A stretch of 48,052 nucleotides of DNA. It comes from Lingula anatina (taxonomy: Eukaryota > Brachiopoda > Lingulata > Lingulida > Lingulidae). Positions 11,659 to 22,410 of the stretch are shown here, piece after piece. The translations under genes were made by a program, and so were the position numbers. Location: NCBI RefSeq assembly GCF_001039355.2, contig NW_019775547.1, forward strand, positions 916,857 to 964,908, given 5' to 3'. Below the pieces are notes generated by a model that saw only the letters and a list, made by a program, of their open reading frames with translations, searched no databases and had not been told where the DNA came from. Each line of letters begins with the position of its first letter. Position 1 is the first letter of the stretch.

Positions 11659-14123
11659 GATGGTATTGAAAGTCACAGTGCCAATTTTGGGCACTTTTTC
11701 CAGTTCTACACAGTAGATATAATTCCTGTTTGAATATAAAAATTATCTTGCTTCAAGAAAGCTTATTACCGTTTACGTCTACAAATGCAATGTAGGCAGG
11801 CAGCCAGCTGGGACATTTGACGCCACTCGCGCTTTCCCAAGACTGGTAATCCTGCACAATCCTGAGTTACGAGTAGGCTGAACATAACATTTATATTCTG
11901 TTTACAATTACGGACTGTGGCTCCGCTAATATATTAGTTTATTCATAGTAAAATAATGAACCTTAACCGACTTCATAATGAGAACTGCTTCGAAGTTTTT
12001 TCATGTGGCGTGGAGGAGTTTAATTAGTAGGAAACAAGAACAAGAAAAAATGACTTTTAATGGAAAAGAAGCACTTAACTTCAAAATTTTCCAACTTAAG
12101 ATATTATTCAAAAACGAATACATATATAGGCCTACTGGTAGTATGGCAAATTAAATCTTTAACGATTTATCCTAAAATCTTGGTTCTTCTATTACTCCCA
12201 CATTCCCCTTTTATTTTGCAATAATGGACTAAGCCACCCAGCTATTTGGAATGTGGCATTTTGTAGTGTACCGTTAATTAGTACTGATAGTCTTCTAAAT
12301 TTGCATACATGAGATATGCATATTTGTTTAATTTTTAATTATTCAAATGTATATGGACATGACATGTTGCATGGCAGTTTAAGAGAAGTTCATTTAAAAT
12401 GTAAATCAAGATTTAATTTTAATGTATCTACAATTAAGTTAATGTATATAGGCATGGCATGTTGCATGCCAGTTATGGAAGTTCATTTGAAATGTAAATT
12501 ATGATAGACAGAGTATAGAGTATTAAAGAAGCGACATAGCCTGAGAGAGTTAGAGACATAGTTATAGTTACCACAGAGAGAGATGGAGAAAGAGAGCAGA
12601 GACCTGAGTTGTACAGTGGATTGAATAAATCATGTAGCAGAAAACTATTCCTGCCTGCCTCAGTTGTCTTTTGTTGAAAAAGAGGTCAAAGAACCTTAAT
12701 AACCAAACCGACTGGTTATTACAATTTGATACTTTTTGGATACTTCTTTTTAAACATATAATCTCCTGCATAAATAATGTCAGAATACATAAAGCCAGGT
12801 CCTTTTCTTATGATCATTTTAAACGATAAAATACCATTGATAAAATTTTACAGAAGGGGAGCAACTTTCAAAATGCACTTTCAATGGTACAAGGTTGCCT
12901 TTCGCATGTCACGCATCAAGGATAGGTGAAGATCTTTCAGAAAAATACTCAGTGGAACTGGTTTAAATCGCTTGCGTTCGACGGTCATGGCGGTGTTCTC
13001 AGGTTAGTTTTCATTGCATTTGAATAAAAATCTCAACTTCCAACGGTATGTAGGTCGAAAAATGTCACTGCTTGACAGAGGTATCGAGAAACGTCATTTG
13101 TTTAATTTTATTTAAAGATACGTATTCAACCATTCAACAAGGAATTAAGACACCCAGAGGCATACATGTGTGCGGTAGAGATTGTCCCACATATCAACAT
13201 AACATAACCAACAATATTCATTTATCATGTTAACATGAAGCACTTATTCTTATTGGGGTAAACTAGTTAGGTAGCTGACCAAATGCTTGCAATTTTGGAA
13301 ATATGTTTTTATTGCCAAGATCACATTACCTTACATTGGGCACAAAGAACAGAAGAATTTATATAATATATGACCCGCATAATTCCCTCCTTTCTTTTCC
13401 ATAGAGATGATAAAGCTCACTTCAAGTAACATGGTTTTATTTAGCCAGTTCACTGTCTTTTTCTTGCTTGAAGAGTATTAAAACATATTTATTTCAAGTT
13501 GATAATAATAAGCACCTTGCAGAAAACTGAGACTTAAAATTTGGGACATCTTCCTAGAGGTTACAGTATTTATAAAGACATAGAAAACAATAACAATAAC
13601 AAGAAATACTTAACATAAACTAATTCGATCTTCACTTTTCTGTCTTTGCTAGCACTTAAAAAATTCAATAACACAGAGAATATTAATGACACATTTGTGC
13701 AAAACATTCACATTGCCAAGTTGCCTAGAATCATCACAGCAACAGCATTACTTGCTGATGGCACTGCACTGCCCAAGCTATAGCACCTAAAAGCCCACAG
13801 AAGTCAACAGTTTGGGCTGCGGCTGCAGTCTGAAACTTGCTATTCTCAGTCACAACTTCAGTTTTTATTACTGTTATTTTGGGAATAATTCAAAGACTTG
13901 AGATGAGAACAAGCTACATGTACTTACTAGCACAGATCTGAACCTATCAGAATATCAGCATCAAATATGACCAAAAGTAGATACAAACATGCCTCCAATA
14001 ACCCGTACATGTTTCACCCCTTTCTTCTGACCAGCAGTTCTTCATTATGAACATTTTTAAAAATTTTTTTTTCAAAATAAAAGGCACATAAGCATAACTA
14101 TCTGCTTAAATCTTTTCAACAAA
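11659..14123. repeat. Allelic duplicate, copy 2 (pairs with 8125-11480)
   Basis: Collinear with 8125-11480. This copy lacks the 1.33-kb insertion and has about 480 bp (about 12582-13062) that the other lacks. It runs directly into the last DAGLB exon at 14135, so its right-hand part is probably DAGLB 3' UTR; a minus-strand AATAAA lies at 13864-13869. Confidence 0.8.
12240..12760 (+). mobile_element. Possible LTR-like or promoter-like segment
   Basis: Order of signals on the plus strand: a TATA-like site (TATAAAAG in the allelic copy near 10341; mutated to TATTAAAG here), a GA-rich stretch near 12550-12600, then AATAAA at about 12623. This resembles the U3-R layout of an LTR. No second LTR or internal coding domain is visible, so the assignment is weak. 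Confidence 0.2.
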
Positions 14124-14134
14124 TACTCTTATTA

Positions 14135-15393
14135 TCAACAAACAACATGGTGCCTGCCATTCATGTAAATAGGTTCTTTCTTCTCTTTCAGTTGGTCTAA
14201 AGCTTTCATCACAGCATCTGGCATGTGATCTGGGACCATTCTTGGGTGTACTAAAACCTCTGTGAAATTCTGGGCATTGCTCCAAAAAGATGTGTAAGTG
14301 GGTAAACTGTAGCAGGCCCTGCAGGGAAGAAAAGAAGCAAACTTATCTTTAAAAGACAACACAGAATACAATTTTCATCAAATAGCTTTTTTATGTAAAT
14401 GCATGACTGTCATTTTCATCAAATTTCCTTATCTAATAAAATTTGCAAAAATCATCTGCTAATGTAATTACCTATTGAGTAAAATTTTTGATTTTCACTT
14501 TATGAATACCTTTAGCTGGAATATTTTTAGCTAAAGTATATTTGACAAAACCGGTTTTGTCAAAACCAGTTCAACCAATCATCCTATATTCATCTCTGAA
14601 ATAATAATAATAATATTGGAATCACTCACGTGCTTGGTTCTGCCTCTACTATGTGCATCACTTGACCTGGTGGGTAAAGATGTCTCTTAGTGACCCTGGA
14701 GCGCCCACTAGACATGATGGCTTCCTGGAGCGCCTCCTACAGGGGAAATAAAAATGTCAGGTACATTCATATTTTTGATAAATTTCCTTTCAAAAACAAA
14801 ACAAGCATGCACTACATGGATATATGCATGAAATAACTACATTATGTTTAGTATTTTAAAATTTTGTCATTCTTTGAGATATATTTACCTATATCATATA
14901 CGGCTTATTCTCTCATTAATGGTAAAGAAGATAAAAAATTGAAAAAAATTTGTTATGCAATAAGTTAAATAATCTGTACAATTTAAAGTAAAACCAGGTC
15001 AGGCATTTTGCATGCATTGCCACACACAACTGTTTTAAAATAAATGTTTAAATGTTTTAAAACACCAAAAGATAAATTTTAGCACTACGAGTCAGTGCTC
15101 ACACAAAAGCCTTATAATATATATTTGCTTGCATTGTCCCAATATAACAAATTGCACAAAGTTCATAAGCCATTAAGTACCTCAATTCCAATTTCATGTT
15201 GTGACTAATGATTCAGAAGTTCAAAAAGCAGCATTGGGATAGAAAAGAAAATAATCTCATATATAGGAAGGAAATTATTTATTAATTTTTGAAAATTCAT
15301 CTAGAGGCATTACATGGTTTATTATAATTATTATAATCAGGATTATTATTTTTATCTATTATTATCTTTATTTTAATTTTTTACAGTCTATGT

Positions 15394-15442
<49 letters not shown>

Positions 15443-16436
15443 AGATATATTTTACATCAATTTCTTTGGCAACAGTGGAGCTGTAGGTAGCGACAGAACT
15501 AGTTTGGTCCAGCAGACGTCTCTCGGACTCCTCATTGGCCTGTCCACCTCTCTTACAGAATGCATTCCAACATCCTCTGGCAAATATATGGTGCTACAAT
15601 AGAAGGCACATTTAGATTAAGCAAAAGTTACTTTAAATACAAAAATATGCTGCAATATAGACTTGATTAAATATATTTCAAACATAATTCAACTTTTAAT
15701 GGGACTAAAATTATCAAAAAACTCTTTTCAGGCAAATAACTTGAGCTGACTCAGCATATATATCAACACATATGAACACCATAGAATCTCATGTTATGGC
15801 TGCTCATTTTGAAAACTGAAAATACCTTTGGTTTATTTGAGTCCCTGATTGCTTGGAGTAGCTGAACTTTCATCTTCTCCATAGTCATAATGCCTAACCT
15901 TGGCACTACATCCTTGCCCAACACCACTGAACATATAAACTCCTCTGTGTACTTGGATAATGGAAGACTACAAAGACAAAATGATTTAAAATACCTGGTT
16001 GTGTTCACAATATCAGGTTGATTCACTATAATGCCAAAATATCTACAAATAGGAAAGATGGATTACATTACACTGTATATGTGTGTGTGTACCGGTATGT
16101 GAGCATGCACATGCATGAGCACTGTGCACATAATATGCTATTTTTGTTGTCAAGCATTACCACTCTGACTAATTAATACTTTCAAGTTTTCCATTTCTCT
16201 AATATCATTAAACATTAGAAACTTTTTTTTGTATTTTTATACTTTTTTGCTACATCAAGGAACCCAGAAACCTCCTTTTTCCATAAATGTCTGCAATCTC
16301 TAATTTACCTCATAAGGCCCCCTGGTGGAGAGAATGAGAAGCACATCAAATCAGGATACTTGGGTCTCAGCAACATGGCAAGTAAAGCTGCTGTGCCAGC
16401 ACCAAGACTGTGTCCAGTTAGCACAAGTTTATAATC
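14135..16436 (-). CDS. DAGLB: Diacylglycerol lipase beta-like, exons 8-12 (C-terminal half)
   Basis: Exons on the minus strand: 8 at 16309-16436, 9 at 15826-15967, 10 at 15456-15593, 11 at 14630-14736, 12 at 14135-14318 (stop 14135-14137). Phases chain without a break. Exon 8 carries the lipase nucleophile elbow GHSLGAGTA (Ser about 483 of the full protein) followed by SPPGGLM. Exon 9 carries [11 protein letters not shown], with the expected catalytic Asp about 535. Exon 11 carries [11 protein letters not shown], with the likely catalytic His about 637. Exon 12 contains the family's C-terminal block [16 protein letters not shown]. Known role: sn-1-specific hydrolysis of diacylglycerol to 2-arachidonoylglycerol at membranes. 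It resembles beta more than alpha, because alpha has a long extra C-terminal tail that is absent here. Confidence 0.93.
15395..15439. repeat. (GA)n microsatellite in DAGLB intron 10
   Basis: About 22 GA units, 17 bp downstream (in the gene's direction) of the exon 10 donor. Confidence 0.95.
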
Positions 16437-16454
16437 CTGCAAAAGAATGATATA
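16082..16454. repeat. Allelic overlap containing DAGLB exon 8 (pairs with 16787-17157)
   Basis: The sequence from TGTGTGTACCGG through GAATGATATA is repeated almost identically after the N at 16786, with only small indels. It includes the whole of exon 8 in both copies. Confidence 0.85.
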
Positions 16455-16785
16455 ACTAGAGGATCAGAGAGGCGATACCGTCTCCGAATATTGTACCACC
16501 AGCTGGAGCAAGCGCATTCGTATAGACCCCCACATACACAAAGTAAGGGACACAGCCACCAGTCTTGTGCTTGACAAGCTGTAAAAATGCAATCAACAAG
16601 AATTTTCAAAATATGCAAAAAATATATATAACTTAAAATGGTACAATCAAAGTGAATTCATCGTAAGGTAGGTCAAAGGTCAATTTCAAGGTCACAGTAA
16701 ATTGCCAGTATATGACTTCCTATTCAAGTTTAATAGTAACTATGGACCTATCTCTGCCAATTTTGGAGATAAAAGGGAAGCAAAA
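16455..16785. mobile_element. Left part of an insertion in DAGLB intron 7, absent from the other allele
   Basis: The alternative allele (17141-17170) reads straight through GAATGATATA into ATGACACC. Here the sequence instead continues into unrelated sequence starting ACTAGAGGATCAGAG and stops at the N. GTACCACCAGC at 16493-16503 recurs inverted at 22400-22410, directly beside the other breakpoint. This fits the two ends of one insertion whose middle was not assembled. Confidence 0.5.
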
Positions 16786-16786
16786 N
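16786..16786. other. Single-N join between assembly pieces
   Basis: One N, immediately followed by a restart of sequence already given from 16082. Confidence 0.85.
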
Positions 16787-17011
16787 TGTGTGTACCGGTA
16801 TGTGAGCATGCACATGCATGAGCACTGTGCACATAATATGCTATTTTTGTTGTCAAGCATTACCACTCTGACTAATTAATACTTTCAAGTTTTCCATTTC
16901 TCTAATATCATTAAACATTAGAAACTTTTTTTTGTATTTTTATACTTTTTTGCTACATCAAGGAACCCAGAAACCTCCTTTTTCCATAAATGTCTGCAAT
17001 CTCTAATTTAC

Positions 17012-20000
17012 CTCATAAGGCCCCCTGGTGGAGAGAATGAGAAGCACATCAAATCAGGATACTTGGGTCTCAGCAACATGGCAAGTAAAGCTGCTGTGCC
17101 AGCACCAAGACTGTGTCCAGTTAGCACAAGTTTATAATCCTGCAAAAGAATGATATAATGACACCTCACATATTGCCCCCTGTAGATTTCTAGAGAGTGG
17201 TGTATGCTGAATACAATATGGAAAAAAAACAAATTAATAAAAATGTCAACTCACTAAGTCTCTGCTTTCAAAGTGGGCAAACAATCATTATGCAACAAGT
17301 TCACCAACTTACATTTAAACCACAAAGAAAAGAAATCAATTTCTTTTAAGAATCTAAGAATTAAAAAAGTCTTGCAACATTATACAGACTTTATTTCACT
17401 ACTTACTGGAGCTTTTTCAAATGCTTTCAGCAAAATCATTTTTTCCTCTAATTTTTTCTGTACAAACTGGGCAGCTCGTAGCATTCCTCTGTGTGCACAT
17501 GTCTCCTGGCAGCCCGCTACCTCCACATCTTCATCTTCAGCTGTCAGATCGGTTAGCACATCCTGTGAACATAATCCAGGGATGAGACTGCCATTTAGTA
17601 AAATAGTCAGGTGAGGAATCCAGAGGGCTGCCTAGGTCAGTGATATTTTTGGCTCCCAAAAAGTCAAAAATCTGCTGTTAGTAGGGAAAAAATCTCATCC
17701 TTCATGAACTGAGATTTCACTTTTTTAATCTCCACAAAGAACAAGCAACCCTACAGCATCAAACCCTGTTCATTGCCAAATTAAATGAAGAATTTACCTA
17801 GCTATGATACACAATTCCAAAGTGCATATATCTGTTCTCTGTGATTTTTCACAAGTCACCAATGTATTAATATGTTGTTAATAACAACTTGTGAGATAAC
17901 AAAAATCTGAAATTTGAACAACATAGTGTAATGTACGTACATATAAGAGCCATTGAAAGTTTAAAATTCTATCCATCTGGTTTTACGTAGTAACTTACTT
18001 AATTTACCCGACTTTTTTTTAAAGAGTATGTAACTGGCTTATATATAACTGCTGTGTTTTATGCTGTGCAAAAGTCATTTTCTAGTTATTTCCATTCCAC
18101 CTACCCTAAAAGAGAGTGTTCCTCTTACTGCAACCACCACTGTTTGGTATTCATGGTCAAGAGCAACAAAAAATGGAATTTCATAAACCTGAAAGTAAAA
18201 TATGACTGCATTACAGCAAACTACACAAGTGGCAGTTCATAACAAATCATTTCAAGATTCTGATATGTATTTTTCAAAGAAGAAATTTTTACAAACCCTT
18301 ATATAAAGTTCAAACAAATGGAATAAACTAATGCAACTACATGTAACAAGAATATAAAATACCCTTTTCTTTTTCTTTAATTCATGCAAAAAAAAAAATA
18401 CAAAAAAGAAACCTTGAAACTTGAGAGGCTGGGAACTTGTAAATAGAAACCTACTTTGTTATGAAAACTGGCATATACAATGTCTTCACTTGGAATTTGA
18501 GCAATTTTTTTGATGGCTGCAGTATGGCACTGACAACAATTATCGTCCACCACATGCAGGTTTCTTCCAGGAAGCATACATGAACAGCACCTGAAGCCAA
18601 CAGTATAACTGTATGATCTTGTACAACAAAATTGTACACGGCTAGACTCAGCGAGTGCAGACATCCACCAAGATAAATAATTAACTAATAATTAACCATT
18701 AATCAATAAATGGATCATCACCAACATCTTAAAACTTTTAAACTAGCCCATTACTAACTTATTCTGAAAATTTCTTCCTATTCCATCCAAAACTTTTTGC
18801 ATAATGTTGCTTACAGACACTAATGAACAAATGGTTCACTTAGTTTCCATGCCAGTTATTAAATAACACTCTTTTTTGTTACTTAAAGATGTGATTCAGC
18901 AAACAAACAAAAAAAAAAAAAAAAAAAAGGAGGGGGGGCAATATTCAGAAATCATAATTAATTATTAATTTTCCTCCTAATCTCCATTTAGTGGCATTTT
19001 TATTTATTAACACACAAACACTGTTCATACATAAAAACTATAGGCATAAAAAACATACAATGCATTAAATGTAATACATTCATACATAAATACATAAATG
19101 CACAGATGCACACATAAACACATGAACATGACAATGACTGAACTTTTCAATAGGGAAAATAATCAATCTTTCTTATAAATAATTTTGGAATCATTGAAAA
19201 TGTCTACAGAGCATTTGTGGTGTTTTTTCTGTATAGAAATTCTACTCTGAAGAGAACTTTTTTTGTTGCTACCACTCAGTGGCAAAGTTCTAATTCTAAG
19301 AATATATGACTTTAAAGGTACACTCCATGGGTTTAAATATCCCCCAAATGTTTATTTTTTCCATCCACGGCTTCTTAGAAAACCTTACATACACCTTAAA
19401 AATGATTTAATCCCTGAAATAAATTGTTTCTTGAGGGTGTGTGATGTTGATAATTCTACTGGAACTCAGGACGATGGTCACAGATTATAATAACTGGCCA
19501 TAAAAATTTATAAATTTAATTTAAGGTAGAATCCAAGTGCTGAGAGAGACAGATAAATTATGAAATGATTCATGAAAACAAGTGCTAATTTTCCCAGGAA
19601 AAACCATTTTAGTGGGTAAAGCCGATGGAGTTACTAGTACCTTTTAAAATACAGTATCTGTAAAAATATACAATCCTCTATTGCCATACATGCATACATA
19701 CATACATACATACATACATACATACATACGAAGCAAAGTTATAATATGCAAATATTTTACTCTTCAAGGTAAACCACAAAATTCTAAAAGATGCAGCAAA
19801 ATATGTCAACCAACCACAGAAGCAGAACCAAACCAATATACTGCCTTCTTCCCATATCATCATTAAATTATGAACCAAAATTGAATTCAAAACTTGAAAA
19901 AATAAGACAGATTTAGATATTCTAATGAATATAAGAAAACACATCAACTTTCCTTCAAGGTTTGCTAGCACACTTAGGGGGGGGGGGGGGAGGACGAATT

Positions 20001-21633
20001 GATAGGCATAAGACAACTGGATGGCAAACTAAATCTAATTCTATAACCCTTGCTATATTAGTAGTCGGTCCTATGACAGTGAAGGCATGAGCAAATCTAA
20101 GCCAAGGAAAGTTAATGTAAAAAGGGGTTTGTATCTCTAAAATTCCAAATATTTCACATGGCAGGAAAAAATTACTGGATACTATACAACACGAAATGAT
20201 GAGAAAAATGTTACAGGCAAGGGGGAAGGACTAAATCTTTAACAAACAATTGTGCTTTTAGTTTGACATTTTTTCACTTACTTTACTGGAAATGCTTGGA
20301 ATTTTAGAGATCCTATCAATACTAATTTTTATTTTCTACCTGAAAACATTCCCTATGTTTTCAAAACTCACATTACGCCTGATTCGTCAGATAACAGATT
20401 GCGTGATGTAATACAGCATTCCTCAGTTATTAGATTAATGTTTTGCCTATCCTGAAGGCTGCAAAAAATTATCACACTCATCACTTCAGAAAAACAGAAT
20501 TTTTGTTCACATTAAAGAATATAAAATTAGATTTAGGTGTAAACTGATATGTAATATAATTTTGGATATTCAATGATTTTTTAAAAATTGTATAGATATA
20601 AAAAGTGACACTTAAAAAGGGTCAGAGGTTTTTTTTTATTTAATATAAAGTCAAAGAACTCAGAAAATTAAAAGAAATTGGTCCTCATTCTCCTGCCTTT
20701 GTCATATAGATTTTTAATGGTTATAATTGCCAGTGAACTAGATTTTGTATTTTGTCTTGTAAATTTTTTCTCAAAAATATTCGAAAGGGCATTGTTTTTT
20801 ACATAAACTGCCTAATTATTACTAAAGAGGTACCCAACTAAAGTGGTTGCACAGCTTATAATAATATATAGTATAGTTCAATTATTAACCCATAATTTGA
20901 CTATCATGCATTGTGAAAAAAAAAAAGGATAAAATATGCTAGGAAATGCAATTGATATACAATAATTATACATGCCACAAATATGAAGGTTCCATCTTTT
21001 TCTCAAACCTCAATCTCATCGACCATAATAGCAACAAAACAGCACACTTTTGAAAGCTCTTCAGCTTACCTCCAAGCTGCCCCAAGACGGCAGAGTCCAG
21101 TAAAAAGATGAGTAAACATATAAAGGGGCCATCCATAACTGGCAAGAGCAAACTTTATATAATGTGCCATTAAGTCTATAGTCATCCAATCTTTTGGTAT
21201 GCTGTTGGGAGACACAAGTTCTTTCCGAGACGAAGAATCACGCTGACTAAGGAATGTCCTATCTTGGGAAGATGAGTCACTTTCACCATCTGTTGGCTCC
21301 CTTGGGGAGCTAGACACAGAGCTGGTTCTGAGGTCCTCTTGCTCTTGCTGCATTTGGAGCAGCACCAATCCTGCTGCTATGTCAGTGGGCACAAGGTCAA
21401 TATTCTGAAGGAGAAAACAATCATTTAACATATCTGATTCAGTCACTTTAAAGATTTGAAAATAAAATTCAAAAATAAAGGACAATATTTTTGTTAATAT
21501 TCAAAGAGGATATGTACAATTTGAAAAACGAAAAAAATGTACCTGAAAGAACCCAGAAAACAAATTTCCAATTTCAGTGAATGCTTCCCTGCTATTTTCA
21601 TCACAGCCTACACAACAGCAGAGCACTCTCATT
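17012..21633 (-). CDS. DAGLB: Second copy of DAGLB exons 3-8, probably the other allele
   Basis: Minus-strand exons: 8 at 17012-17139, 7 at 17407-17562, 6 at 18105-18188, 5 at 18455-18590, 4 at about 21070-21404, 3 at 21543-21633. Lengths of exons 3, 5, 6, 7 and 8 equal those of the other copy (91, 136, 84, 156, 128). All are open, with intact splice sites. Exon 4 differs by at least two Arg/His changes. Read as a true tandem duplication the order would be 1-7, 3-8, 8-12, and both the 7-to-3 and 8-to-8 junctions would be out of phase. Together with the single-N edges, this favours a haplotype copy placed in series over a real intragenic duplication. Confidence 0.85.
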
Positions 21634-22386
21634 CTGAAAATAAAAAAATATTAATAATAATGTTATATCCACTTAAAATTTTACTTTAAGTAAACAAGTT
21701 GTATTGTAGATCTATGCTTCACTGTTGCATTATGAAAAATACAAAAAAAAAAATTAACTTAACTTAACAATAATATAAACTGCTTTAAATCACAGAGAAT
21801 CATGACCTGCCAATCATTATTATATCATCTCACAAAAATTTTATAATGATAGTCATAAACAAATATATTCATTATGCATTTATTAATTATGGACAGATGT
21901 AGTTGTTTTTTATCTATCCTGGTGTACTATAACATTAACCTATAGTCCCTGAACAGATAATGAAATGTGAAAATTGACTAAGAATAGTATGATTATCTAA
22001 GCAATGTAAATAAATATATGCACACATTGTCCAATATGGCAACATCCAATCTTATCATAGTTGATGTGGTAAAATTAGGTGTGTTAGAATTCTTTTGGTA
22101 TGAGGTTTATACATGTACCAACAGCTTAAAATCCAGCAATGTGGTGAATAAAGTTTGTGGCACTGACTTTTTGATTATTTACTCCATGGTTTAAGTTATA
22201 TAGAATCTTCGTCCAAACAATCTATGGATGGTATGGATATATACCAATTATCATCAAATGCAAATATTCTTTCAATCTTCTTGGTATGAATTTCATACAC
22301 AGTGAGACATATATTCACCAGCAGGATAGTTATCAGCAGAACTAGTATATGGTTGTTCGGTTCAAATAATATATACATGCAATTTC
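17157..22386. repeat. Allelic duplicate, copy 1 (pairs with 22411-27615)
   Basis: About 5.2 kb, roughly 99 percent identical by eye and fully collinear with 22411-27615. Differences are SNPs, homopolymer and microsatellite lengths and a few small indels. It contains DAGLB exons 3-7; the introns are otherwise AT-rich with no nested gene seen. Confidence 0.9.
19689..19730. repeat. (ATAC)n microsatellite in DAGLB intron 4
   Basis: About ten ATAC units. The allelic copy at about 24911-24943 has fewer units, as expected for a length-polymorphic site. Confidence 0.95.
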
Positions 22387-22387
22387 N
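22387..22387. other. Single-N join between assembly pieces
   Basis: One N. The left side ends at a point matching about 27615. The right side begins with 23 bp of sequence unique in the window, then repeats 17157 onward. Confidence 0.85.
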
Positions 22388-22410
22388 GCCAGCGCTAACG
22401 CTGGTGGTAC
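22388..22410. mobile_element. Right end of the DAGLB intron 7 insertion
   Basis: Short segment ending GCTGGTGGTAC, immediately followed by the intron sequence AATGACACC that in the other allele directly follows GATATA. It is the inverted counterpart of 16493-16503. Confidence 0.4.

Noticed and set aside
15396-15602. Plus-strand frame beginning with an Arg-Glu run
   Set aside because: It is the GA microsatellite plus the antisense of DAGLB exon 10.
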